This document shows positions 1 through 6,786 of a stretch of DNA of 19,830 bases, piece by piece. A program made the position numbers and the translations under genes. Where the stretch lies: the NCBI GenBank assembly GCA_025938035.1, contig JAICQE010000070.1:1-19830 (forward strand). The letters are read 5' to 3'. The stretch's first letter is position 1. Every line of letters starts with the position of its first letter. The notes below the pieces were generated by a model. The model made no database searches, had not been told where the DNA came from, and saw nothing but the letters and a program-made list of their open reading frames with translations. The stretch comes from Vicinamibacteria bacterium. Its GTDB lineage: Bacteria > Acidobacteriota > Vicinamibacteria > Vicinamibacterales > UBA2999.

Positions 1-5
1 GAGCC

Positions 6-1031
6 TCATTTTGCATTTTGCATTTTGAATTTTGCATTGATCCTCGGATACACGCGCCGCGCGTTGCCCTCGAGGATGTTCGCGCGCGCCCGGTCGTCGA
101 TGGCCGCGGCGTCGACGTAGCGCTTCGTGTCGTCGTAATAATGGCCCGTCTGCGGATCGATACCGCGGACCGCGCCGACCATCTCCGACCCAAAGAGGAT
201 GTTCTCCGCGGGAACGACGTTCATCAGCAGGTCGATGCCGGGCTGGTGATACACGCACGTGTCGAAGAACACGTTGTCGCGAATCAGCTCGGTGAGCAGC
301 GGCCGCTTCAGGTCCTGGGCCAGCCCGCGGTAGCGTCCCCAGTGGTAGGGCACCGCTCCGCCGCCGTGCGGAATGATCATGCGCAGTCCGGGAAAGTCCT
401 TGAACAGATCGGCCTGCAGGAACTGCATGAAGGCGGTGGTGTCGGCGTTCAGGTAATGCGCGCCGGTGGCGTGAAAGTTCGAATTACAGGACGCGCTGAC
501 GTGCACCATCGCCGGCACGTCGAGCTCGACGAGCTTCTCGTAGAACGGGTACCAGAAACGATCGGTCAGCGGCGGCGCCGTCCAGTGCCCGCCCGACGGG
601 TCGGGGTTGAGGTTGCAGCCGATGAACCCGAGCTCGTTGACGGTGCGCTCCAGCTCCTCGATGCAGTTGGCCAGCGGCGCGCCAGGCGTCTGCGGGAGCT
701 GGCAGACGCCGACAAAGTTCTGGGGGAAGAGCGTGCAGACCCGGTGGATCAGGTCGTTGCAGTGCCGCGTCCAGTCGAGGCTCGTCGTCGCGTCGCCGAT
801 GTGATGCGCCATTGCCGACGCGCGCGGCGAGAAGATCGTGACGTCGGTACCGCGATCGGTCTGGAACTTCAGCTGCGGCTGAACGCTTTCGCGCAGCTGA
901 TCGTCGCTGATCGACGCCAGCGTCTTCGGCGGCGCCGCCGTCGGGTCCTTCAGCGCCGCAATCTGTTCGTCGCGAAACGCCTGGAGTTGCTTGGGCGCGG
1001 TGGTGTAGTGGCCGTGACAGTCGATGACCAA
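6..1031 (-). CDS. ligJ: 4-oxalomesaconate hydratase, LigJ-type amidohydrolase
   Basis: A 341-residue cytoplasmic amidohydrolase-superfamily (COG2159/ACMSD-like) protein. In the protocatechuate 4,5-cleavage pathway LigJ hydrates 4-oxalomesaconate to 4-carboxy-4-hydroxy-2-oxoadipate. The sequence shows DCHGHYTTAP at the N-terminus (metal ligands H6 and H8), MVHVSA (H177), IPHGGG (H222) and FGSEMVGAVRG (E283). Glu in place of the usual Asp of amidohydrolases is, as I recall, characteristic of LigJ, and the spacing fits. The start is TTG, read as VIDCHGH; no Shine-Dalgarno is visible because a pyrimidine-rich repeat runs up to the start codon. The last residues (INAKFKMQNAK) come from a low-complexity repeat, so the native C-terminus probably ended near RRVYPR. 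No other lig/gal genes lie in the window. A related decarboxylase or hydratase with another substrate remains possible. Confidence 0.8.
   Translation of the reverse strand: MVIDCHGHYTTAPKQLQAFRDEQIAALKDPTAAPPKTLASISDDQLRESVQPQLKFQTDRGTDVTIFSPRASAMAHHIGDATTSLDWTRHCNDLIHRVCTLFPQNFVGVCQLPQTPGAPLANCIEELERTVNELGFIGCNLNPDPSGGHWTAPPLTDRFWYPFYEKLVELDVPAMVHVSASCNSNFHATGAHYLNADTTAFMQFLQADLFKDFPGLRMIIPHGGGAVPYHWGRYRGLAQDLKRPLLTELIRDNVFFDTCVYHQPGIDLLMNVVPAENILFGSEMVGAVRGIDPQTGHYYDDTKRYVDAAAIDDRARANILEGNARRVYPRINAKFKMQNAK
7..37. repeat. ATTTTGC-type low-complexity tandem repeat at the 3' end of ligJ
   Basis: About four imperfect 7-8 base units (attttgc / attttga) in a row. On the minus strand the tract reads as repeated CAAAATG/CAAAATT words. 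It supplies the last ten or so codons and the stop region of the ligJ reading frame, and resembles the tract at the start of the gene ending at 12592. Confidence 0.7.
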
Positions 1032-1080
1032 GTGGAAAAGTGAAAGAAGTGGAAAAGTGGAAAAGTGGAAAAGTAAAAAA
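1032..1080. repeat. Tandem GTGGAAAA repeat upstream of ligJ
   Basis: Roughly five imperfect 8-base units (gtggaaaa, with gtgaaaga and gtaaaaaa variants). On the minus strand this is a pyrimidine-rich CACTTTTC array running directly into the TTG start of ligJ, leaving no purine-rich ribosome-binding site. The A6 at 1075-1080 (T6 on the minus strand) follows the adjacent hairpin and could complete a terminator for the upstream gene. Confidence 0.7.
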
Positions 1081-1081
1081 G

Positions 1082-1106
1082 TAGAGGCCGACCTTCAGGC
1101 CGGCCT
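1082..1106 (+). repeat. REP-like palindrome copy 1 (GTAG foot; possible terminator on minus strand)
   Basis: GTAG (1081-1084) is followed by a 9-base stem AGGCCGACC, loop TTCA and GGCCGGCCT, with a single mismatch that is a G-T wobble on the minus strand. Read on the minus strand, it starts ten bases after the stop of the upstream gene and is followed five bases later by T6, so it may act as an intrinsic terminator between that gene and ligJ. Confidence 0.7.
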
Positions 1107-1115
1107 TTCAGCATT

Positions 1116-1535
1116 TCAATTCCGCGTAACGGTGAACTCGCCCTTGCGTCCGCCCTGAGTCCAGGTTCCGTGCAGCACCCGGTAGTACGCGCCGATGTTT
1201 TCGAGTGTCCCGTCCACGCGGACAGGCACCACCTTGCCGCCGTCCTTCACTTCGCCCTCGATCTGGACCTTCCAGGACGTGACCGGCGAATAGTCGATGG
1301 TCACCTTCTTGAACGCGCCTTCGGTTGGAGTGCCCGGATTAATCCGGCCGCTCAGCTCCTTACCGTCCCAGTGAATGTCGAGCAGCAGCCGTGACGCGTT
1401 GTCCTTGGGCCCCCACTCTCCGCTCCACTGGCCCTTCAGCGGATGGCCGAACTGGGCAAACGTGAGCGCCGGCAGCGCGAGGACCATCACCGCGGTCAGC
1501 ATCTTCCGCCTGAAGGCGGAAGCTACGGCGCCCAT
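1116..1535 (-). CDS. Small secreted protein of unknown function
   Basis: A 139-residue protein with an N-terminal signal peptide (MLTAVMVLALPALTFAQ from residue 12). The mature part of about 110 residues is rich in beta-type segments, including GQWSGEWG, LDIHWDGKELSGRINPG and a C-terminal HGTWTQGGRKGEFTVTRN. This resembles small periplasmic barrel-type proteins, but I recognise no named family. The ATG at 1535 overlaps the previous gene's stop by one base (TGATG), which suggests translational coupling. A second ATG at 1502 lies just before the hydrophobic core. Residues 3-11 between the two (with AFRRK) are encoded by a REP-like palindrome, so the original start may have been 1502 and the repeat may now supply the positive n-region of the signal peptide. 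Real gene: fairly sure. Function: unknown. Confidence 0.7.
   Translation of the reverse strand: MGAVASAFRRKMLTAVMVLALPALTFAQFGHPLKGQWSGEWGPKDNASRLLLDIHWDGKELSGRINPGTPTEGAFKKVTIDYSPVTSWKVQIEGEVKDGGKVVPVRVDGTLENIGAYYRVLHGTWTQGGRKGEFTVTRN
1503..1527 (-). repeat. REP-like palindrome copy 2, inside a gene start
   Basis: A perfect 8-base stem CTTCCGCC / GGCGGAAG closes a TGAA loop and is followed by CTACG. On the minus strand this reads CGTAG-stem-TTCA-stem. It lies in frame between two possible start codons (1535 and 1502) of the secreted-protein gene. Confidence 0.8.
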
Positions 1536-2569
1536 CACCGCGTTCCTCGTCCCGGCTTGACGCCCGGCTGCGGACGCGGCCCGAAAATCGGCTGGCCCAA
1601 ATCGTCGGTCAGACGGTTCAGATACTGATTGTTCTCCTGACAGATGTATTCGGGCAGCTCGCCGGTGGCGTTGAACGGAATGTCCCACGCGATTGTGAAC
1701 GGCCGTGTATAGGCGCCGCGATCATTGACGGTGGCTTCATAGTGCAGCGTCTGCTTGCTCGGACGCGTCCACCGCTCGGTCACCTCCATCAGGTCGGTGT
1801 GCGGATGGCCGAAGTAATCGAGCCAGCTGTTTTCGTTGAACCCCTTGTTCTCGACGACCAACGTGTCCTTGTCCTGCCACCGGCCGATCGAATAACCGAG
1901 ATAGGTCGGGTTCAGCTGATCGCCCTTCGGGAACTCGCGGCCGTCCATGTAGATCTCGCGCCAGATGTGCGTCGCGCCTTCGAAGATCATCAGGATCCGC
2001 TTGTGCTCCGGCAGTTGAATGATCTCCATCTGGTACGGCGTCGCCATCATGCGCGGTCCGCCGGGCGGCAGACAGTACCCCTCCGGGTCGAACTTCGATT
2101 CGTTCCGGGAGTTGTAGTCGTAGACCGCCGCCGACCACGGCATGAACGGCATCCACGGTTCCGATTTCGAGCCGCCGCGTCCACCACCTCCGCCGCCGCC
2201 TCTCGCTCCGCCGCCGCCCGCACGGCCGCGCGCGGCGGCACGTGCATCGACTGCCGCCTGCAGCTCAGGGACGAGCGAAGTGCTGCCCGGGCCGGTAACG
2301 ACCCGATCAGCCATATTGGTGATGTAGGGAACGCTGTAGGTGCCCTTCTCGCCGGGAACGCGGCCGAAGTTGACGGTCCCGTCGGCGAGACGCGGCGTCG
2401 GGTCCTGCGGACCACGGCCGCGCCCCTGACCTCCGCGGCCCTGTGCAGGGGCCGCCTGCGCCGCAGTGGTCGCTTGCGGCTGTTGCGGCGAGGCCTGCAC
2501 CCATACCGTGGGGGCAAACACTGCGGCGGCAGCCGCGCACACCAGCGCGGCACGGAGGCTGTTGATCAC
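1535..2569 (-). CDS. Secreted Gly-rich protein, conserved acidobacterial-type family of unknown function
   Basis: A 344-residue exported protein. The GTG start has GAGGAG eight bases upstream. Residues 1-26 form a signal peptide ending VWVQAS. A low-complexity Gln/Ala/Arg/Gly linker follows, with RGRAGGGGARGGGGGGGRGG around residues 114-133. The conserved part starts near residue 158 (DPEGYCLPPGGPRMM) and continues with PYQMEIIQLPEHKRILMIFE, HIWREIYMDGR, LGYSIGRWQDKDTLVVE and GHPHTDLMEVTERW. I recognise this block from uncharacterised secreted proteins of Acidobacteria and Proteobacteria, often next to DUF6152 genes as here. No catalytic motif is evident. It is probably co-transcribed with the DUF6152 gene 45 bases upstream and coupled to the small secreted gene downstream. 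Confidence 0.85.
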   Translation of the reverse strand: MINSLRAALVCAAAAAVFAPTVWVQASPQQPQATTAAQAAPAQGRGGQGRGRGPQDPTPRLADGTVNFGRVPGEKGTYSVPYITNMADRVVTGPGSTSLVPELQAAVDARAAARGRAGGGGARGGGGGGGRGGSKSEPWMPFMPWSAAVYDYNSRNESKFDPEGYCLPPGGPRMMATPYQMEIIQLPEHKRILMIFEGATHIWREIYMDGREFPKGDQLNPTYLGYSIGRWQDKDTLVVENKGFNENSWLDYFGHPHTDLMEVTERWTRPSKQTLHYEATVNDRGAYTRPFTIAWDIPFNATGELPEYICQENNQYLNRLTDDLGQPIFGPRPQPGVKPGRGTR

Positions 2570-2588
2570 GGGACGGGCTCCTCGTCAA

Positions 2589-2611
2589 TCCGGCTGAAGC
2601 CGGACGCTACG
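2589..2611 (-). repeat. REP-like palindrome copy 3, intergenic
   Basis: A perfect 6-base stem TCCGGC / GCCGGA with TGAA loop, then CGCTACG; on the minus strand the GTAG foot precedes the stem. It lies in the 45-base gap between the DUF6152 gene and the Gly-rich secreted-protein gene. Confidence 0.75.
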
Positions 2612-2614
2612 TGG

Positions 2615-3019
2615 TTACGGCGTCTGGCCCTGGCTCGAGGCAGCGAACAGGCGCTGGCCGGTCGATTCGAGAACGACCGTCCGTGCGTTGCCGGTCGGGC
2701 TGCCGTCCTTGGCGAGGCTCCCCTCGACGGTCACCTTGTCACCGATCTTCATCGAGTTGCGCGTCCAGCCCTGGCGCATCAACCCGTTCGGGCTGCCCAT
2801 CTCCATCGCCCAGTTCGTGACCTTCTTGGTCTTCTCGTCGGTAACGTCGATGTAAAAGAAGGTGTGCGGATTCATCCACTCGACCTTCGTCACCGTGCCC
2901 GACATCTTGAACGGCTTGTTCGCGTCGAACTCCGCCGAGAACGAGTGGTGCGCGACAACACGACCCGCAGACGCGAGCAGCACGGCCGCAGCCAGGACGA
3001 CAACAAACTTCGTTCGCAT
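2615..3019 (-). CDS. DUF6152 family secreted protein
   Basis: A 134-residue exported protein. The ATG at 3019 is preceded by a strong GGAGG eight bases upstream, which fixes the start although the frame is open further up. The signal peptide MRTKFVVVLAAAVLLASA is cleaved near residue 23, and the mature protein begins HHSFSAEFDANKPFKMSGTV. The motifs KVEWMNPHTFFYIDV, NWAMEMGSPNGLMRQGW and IGDKVTVEGSLAKDG match the DUF6152 family, which has a small OB-fold-like beta-barrel appearance. Function is unknown; the HH and NPH histidines could bind a metal, but that is inference. It is first of a minus-strand set with the Gly-rich secreted protein and shares a 157-base region with the divergent hydrolase gene. 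Confidence 0.9.
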   Translation of the reverse strand: MRTKFVVVLAAAVLLASAGRVVAHHSFSAEFDANKPFKMSGTVTKVEWMNPHTFFYIDVTDEKTKKVTNWAMEMGSPNGLMRQGWTRNSMKIGDKVTVEGSLAKDGSPTGNARTVVLESTGQRLFAASSQGQTP

Positions 3020-3176
3020 CGAACAATCCTCCAAGTAGCGGGTCCGTGGCGCAGAGCCCGCCTCACTCTCCATAACCCGCGAGTACAATACTTGCGCTCG
3101 GCCGGGAGCGTTTATTCTCGCGCCCGCGTCACGACCCTGTCAACGCGTCAGCTCACGGACCTCGAGGGGGAGACGA
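3020..3176. promoter_or_regulatory. Divergent promoter region
   Basis: This separates the minus-strand DUF6152 set from the plus-strand hydrolase/ABC set. On the plus strand TACAAT (3084-3089) is a good -10 hexamer, but I see no convincing -35 at 16-18 bases. The minus-strand side carries the GGAGG of the DUF6152 gene, and the plus-strand side carries GAGGGGGAG (3164-3172) before the hydrolase start. No operator palindrome is obvious. Confidence 0.4.
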
Positions 3177-4628
3177 CTGTCTATCCGGGCCGCAATTGTC
3201 CTCACCACGGCGTGCATTGGCATCCTCTCCGGCTGTGCCCGGTCGTCACCTCAAACCGGCCTGGCGCGGCTCCACCCGTGCGCGACCTCCGAGGGTCCCA
3301 CCGACGCCCTGTGCGGCACCCTCCAGGTCTATGAGAACCGCAAGGCGGGCACAGGCCGCCGCCTCTCCCTGAACATCGTCGCGCTCCCGTCGCTGGCGCC
3401 CGAGGCGGCCCCCGACCCGCTCTTCTTCCTGGCCGGCGGCCCGGGACAGGCCGCGGCGCAGATGGCGACGGAAATCCGCGAAATATTCCGCCCTGTGCTT
3501 CGCCAGCGCGACATCATCCTGGTCGACCAGCGCGGGACGGGGAAATCGCACCCGCTGGAATGCCGGAACGAGTCGAACTCTCTCGAGGAGCTGACCGAGT
3601 CGAACGAGGGCGCGCTCGGGCGGCTGCGCAAGTGCCTGGAAGGCTACGACGCCGACGTCCGGCTCTATACGACGACCATCGCGATGGACGATCTCGACGA
3701 CGTCCGCGCGCACCTGGGATACGAACGAATCAACTTATACGGTGGCTCGTACGGCACCCGCGCCGCGCTGGTCTACGTGCGCCAGCACGGCGCACGCGTC
3801 CGGTCGATGGTCCTCGACGGCGTGGCACCGACCGACATGCGCATCCCGCTCTTCGCCGCGCGAGACGCGCAGCGGGCGCTCGACAAGCTGCTGACCGACT
3901 GCGAAGCCGACGCCGCCTGCCGGGACGCACAACCCGGGCTCGCGGCGCGCGTGCGCGCGCTGCTGACGCGGCTCGATCGTCCGGTCCGTGTGGACGTCAT
4001 GCATCCACGGACGGGCATCCGCGAATCGGTTTCGATTGACGCCCGCATCGTCGCCGGAGTGCTGTTCGGCGCGCTGTATTCGCCGCTGACGGCGTCGCTC
4101 GTGCCGGCGCTGATCGCCCGCGCCGAGCAAAACGATTTCCAGAATCTGCTGGCACTGGCGTACGCCAGCGAAGACAACGAGAACATGAGCATCGGCATGC
4201 AGCTGTCGGTGCTGTGCAGCGAGGATGCGCCGCATGTGACGCCCGAGGACGTCAAAGGCCAGAGCGAAGGCACGGTGTTCGGGGTGCATCTGCTGCGCGG
4301 CCAGCTGCAGGCGTGCGAGATGTGGCCGCGCGGCGAGGTTGACGCGTCGTATTTCGAACCCGTGACGTCGCACGTGCCCGCACTGGTGCTGTCGGGCGAT
4401 CTTGATCCGGTGACGCCGCCCGGCTGGGGCGACTCCGTGGCGAAGCATCTGCAGAATGCCCGCCACGTCACCGTGCCGGCAACCGGCCATGGCGTGATCG
4501 GCACGCCGTGCGGACAGGAGCTCATCCGCCGCTTCATCGAGAGCGGCACCGCTGACGGTCTCGACGTCAGCTGCGTCACCCGCGTGCGGCGTCCGCCGTT
4601 CTTTCTCACGCCGAGCGGCGCTCAATGA
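3177..4628 (+). CDS. Alpha/beta-hydrolase, TAP/prolyl-aminopeptidase-like, probable lipoprotein
   Basis: A 483-residue S33-type peptidase or esterase. The catalytic triad is visible as S191 in YGGSYGT, D410 in SGDLDPVTPP and H438 in ATGHGV, and the oxyanion segment is FFLAGGPGQ. DQRGTGKS and the C-terminal PPFF region are typical of the tripeptidyl-aminopeptidase (TAP-like) group. The first in-frame ATG (3462) would lose the N-terminal part of the fold including the GGPG loop. Coding continues upstream to CTG at 3177, with GAGGGGGAG 4 bases before it and no in-frame ATG, GTG or TTG between about 3090 and 3177. From CTG the protein begins with a lipoprotein signal: hydrophobic core and lipobox L17-S-G-C20, so it is likely membrane-anchored in the periplasm. 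It is followed after 40 bases by an ABC exporter. Confidence 0.85.
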   Translation: MSIRAAIVLTTACIGILSGCARSSPQTGLARLHPCATSEGPTDALCGTLQVYENRKAGTGRRLSLNIVALPSLAPEAAPDPLFFLAGGPGQAAAQMATEIREIFRPVLRQRDIILVDQRGTGKSHPLECRNESNSLEELTESNEGALGRLRKCLEGYDADVRLYTTTIAMDDLDDVRAHLGYERINLYGGSYGTRAALVYVRQHGARVRSMVLDGVAPTDMRIPLFAARDAQRALDKLLTDCEADAACRDAQPGLAARVRALLTRLDRPVRVDVMHPRTGIRESVSIDARIVAGVLFGALYSPLTASLVPALIARAEQNDFQNLLALAYASEDNENMSIGMQLSVLCSEDAPHVTPEDVKGQSEGTVFGVHLLRGQLQACEMWPRGEVDASYFEPVTSHVPALVLSGDLDPVTPPGWGDSVAKHLQNARHVTVPATGHGVIGTPCGQELIRRFIESGTADGLDVSCVTRVRRPPFFLTPSGAQ

Positions 4629-4668
4629 GTGCTCTGTCGCTGCGCTCCACGATCGTGTGGGGACGGAC

Positions 4669-5415
4669 ATGATTCGCGTCGAGGGGCTCAGGAAACGATT
4701 CGGATCCGTGCAGGCGGTCGACAACGTCGGCTTCGAGGCAGCCGACGGGGCGATTACCGGCATTCTCGGGCCGAACGGCGCCGGCAAGACAACGACGCTG
4801 CGAATGCTGTACGGCGTGATGAAGCCCGACGCCGGCCAGATTCACGTGGACGAGGTCGACGGGGTGGCGACGCCACAGCAAGCGCAGGAACGGCTCGGCG
4901 TGCTGCCCGACGGCTTCGGACTCTATCCGCGGCTGACCGCGCGCGAGCACATCCGTTACTTCGGCGAGCTGCAGGGCATCAGCGGCGAGCGGCTTCGCGA
5001 TCGCACCGAGGAACTGCTCCAGATGCTGGACATGCGCGCCATCGCCGATCGGCGCACCGGCGGGTTCTCGCACGGCGAGCGCACGAAAGTCGCCATCGCG
5101 CGCGCGCTCGTCCACGGCCCGCGCAACGTGCTGCTCGACGAGCCGACGAACGGCCTCGATGTGATGAGCACCCGCGCCGTGCGGAAGATCGTCCGCCGCC
5201 TGCGCGAATCGGGCCACTGCGTCGTCTTCTCCAGCCACGTGATGCAGGAGGTGTCGGCGCTGTGCGATGCCATCGTGGTGATTGCGCGCGGTCGCGTGGT
5301 CGCGCGCGGCACGCCGGAGGAATTGCGCAGGCAGACCGGACACGACAACCTTGAAGACGCCTTCGTGGCCCTGGCGGGCGTCGAGCTGATGACGGAAGAC
5401 CAATGGTCCGAGTGA
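4669..5415 (+). CDS. ABC transporter ATP-binding protein, NatA-like
   Basis: A 248-residue ATPase subunit. Walker A is GPNGAGKT (34-41), the signature is the variant FSHGE (133-137), Walker B is VLLDEP (154-159) with the D-loop NGLD, and the switch His is H190 in SSHVM. The Q-loop region reads GVLPDGFGLYPRLTAREH, the form without the usual Gln found in NatA-type ATPases. The family energises export of Na+ or other small substrates through an ABC-2 permease; the substrate cannot be told here. ATG 4669 is preferred over GTG 4657 because GGGGACG precedes it. The 3' end overlaps the permease gene by 13 bases, so the two are translationally coupled. Confidence 0.9.
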   Translation: MIRVEGLRKRFGSVQAVDNVGFEAADGAITGILGPNGAGKTTTLRMLYGVMKPDAGQIHVDEVDGVATPQQAQERLGVLPDGFGLYPRLTAREHIRYFGELQGISGERLRDRTEELLQMLDMRAIADRRTGGFSHGERTKVAIARALVHGPRNVLLDEPTNGLDVMSTRAVRKIVRRLRESGHCVVFSSHVMQEVSALCDAIVVIARGRVVARGTPEELRRQTGHDNLEDAFVALAGVELMTEDQWSE

Positions 5416-6590
5416 AGCCGCTCCATCAGATGCTCGTCGTGATGCGCAAGGAGCTGAAGGATTCGCTGCGCGATCGGCGTGCGCTGTTCTCCATCGCCTT
5501 CAGCATCATCGTCGGGCCGGTGCTGATTGGATTCATGATGAACCGCATTGCCGATCGACAGCGCGAATCGGAGATCGTCGAGATTCCCGTCGCCGGTCAA
5601 CAGCATGCGCCGGCGTTCGTCGACTGGCTGCGGCAGCAGGCCGGCGTGAGCGTGATCGCCGGGCCGCCGCGTCCGGAACAGGCGGTCCGCGATCGCCTGC
5701 ACGACGTCGTCGTCGTGATTACCGACGATTACGCGGAGAAATTCAGCTCGTCGCGTCCCGCCACGGTGCGAATCGTCGCCGACACCTCGCGCAATGCGGC
5801 GCGCCCGACCCTCGAGCGCGTTCGCCGGCTGATGCAGCGCTACAGCGCCGAAATCGGAGCCCTGCGCCTTATTTCCCGCGGCGTCAGTCCGGCCGGTGTC
5901 ACGCCGCTGAAGCTCGAAGAAATCGAGATCTCCACCGCGCAGCAACGGGCGGCACAGGTGCTCAGCTTCATCCCGATGTTCATCATCCTCGCCGCCTTCG
6001 TCGGCGGAATGTCGATCGCGACCGATTCGACGGCCGGCGAACGGGAGCGGGGGTCGCTTGAATCGCTGCTGGTCAACCCGGCGCCGCGGATGGCGATTGT
6101 CGCCGGCAAGTGCATCGCTGCGGCGCTCATCGCCATGACGGCCGTGGTGCTGACGACAACGCTCAGCGCGAACATTCCGCGATTCCTTCCGCTGCAGGAC
6201 ATGGGAATCCGCTTCCGCATCGGCCGCGACGAGTTCCTGGGCGTGCTCGCAGCGATGCTGCCGATGTGCCTCTTCTCCGCGTCGCTGCAGGCGGCGGTCT
6301 CGACGCTGGCCCGGTCGTTCAAGGAGGCGCAGAGCTACATGGGCGTGCTCGTCCTGCTGCCGATGCTGCCGGGCATGATCAGCGCGGTCTCGACCATCGG
6401 CCAGGAGCCCTGGATGTACCTCGTGCCGGTGCTCGGACAGCACGTGCTGGTGATGGGCGTGCTCGGTGGCCGCCCCGAGGAATGGTGGGCCTTCGTCACA
6501 GCAGGGCTCATCGCGATGTTGTCGGCGGCCCTGCTGGTCAGGACGATGACGACGCTCTTCAAGATCGAGCGCATCGTCTTCGGGCGCTAA
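5403..6590 (+). CDS. ABC-2 type permease, NatB-like
   Basis: A 395-residue inner-membrane subunit partnering the ATPase just upstream. One N-terminal helix (about 28-46) is followed by a large extracytoplasmic domain (about 50-180). Five further helices lie near 186-207, 230-252, 278-300, 311-333 and 360-380. Between the second and third helices is DSTAGERERGSLESLLVNPA, the conserved NatB/ABC-2 cytoplasmic coupling segment. The topology and motif match NatB-type sodium/drug exporters. The stop codon TAA is directly abutted by the stop of the convergent gene on the other strand, leaving no intergenic base. Confidence 0.9.
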   Translation: MVRVKPLHQMLVVMRKELKDSLRDRRALFSIAFSIIVGPVLIGFMMNRIADRQRESEIVEIPVAGQQHAPAFVDWLRQQAGVSVIAGPPRPEQAVRDRLHDVVVVITDDYAEKFSSSRPATVRIVADTSRNAARPTLERVRRLMQRYSAEIGALRLISRGVSPAGVTPLKLEEIEISTAQQRAAQVLSFIPMFIILAAFVGGMSIATDSTAGERERGSLESLLVNPAPRMAIVAGKCIAAALIAMTAVVLTTTLSANIPRFLPLQDMGIRFRIGRDEFLGVLAAMLPMCLFSASLQAAVSTLARSFKEAQSYMGVLVLLPMLPGMISAVSTIGQEPWMYLVPVLGQHVLVMGVLGGRPEEWWAFVTAGLIAMLSAALLVRTMTTLFKIERIVFGR

Positions 6591-6773
6591 TCAGCCGCGG
6601 CGCCCCGGACCTTCGTCGGCGATATCGCCCGAATCTTCGTTGTCGAGTTCCTGGGATCGGCCGAGATCCGGACGAGCCGCGTCGCGCTTCGCGCCGCGCT
6701 CTCGCGAGCGGTCCGTCTGCGGGGGCGTCGGTTCCATGTCGTCGTTGTCGACGTTGTCGAGCAGAAATCGCAT
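6591..6773 (-). CDS. Small acidic/charged protein of 60 residues, coupled to the histidine kinase
   Basis: Starts MRFLLDNVDNDDMEPTPPQT and continues as a hydrophilic, probably disordered chain with alternating basic (RSRERGAKRDAARPD) and acidic (ELDNEDSGDIADEG) patches. There is no signal peptide or membrane helix. ATG at 6773 has GGAGG six bases upstream and begins 13 bases after the kinase stop codon, so it should be the last gene of that transcript. The strong ribosome-binding site is the main reason for calling it; third codon positions are less GC-rich than in its neighbours. I recognise no family. It may be a kinase-associated regulator or simply a small orphan. Confidence 0.6.
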   Translation of the reverse strand: MRFLLDNVDNDDMEPTPPQTDRSRERGAKRDAARPDLGRSQELDNEDSGDIADEGPGRRG

Positions 6774-6786
6774 CCCGTCCCTCCGG

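Noticed and set aside
2178..2232. A GGC-rich tract as a possible simple-repeat expansion locus
   Set aside because: It encodes the Gly-rich linker of the secreted protein with mixed codons and no long perfect repeat.
1742..3334. A 530-residue open frame on the plus strand
   Set aside because: It is antisense to two secreted-protein genes with signal peptides and ribosome-binding sites, and reads into the divergent promoter region.
4956..6443. A 495-residue open frame on the minus strand
   Set aside because: It is antisense to the NatA/NatB-like pair; His/Arg/Asp-rich chance translation.
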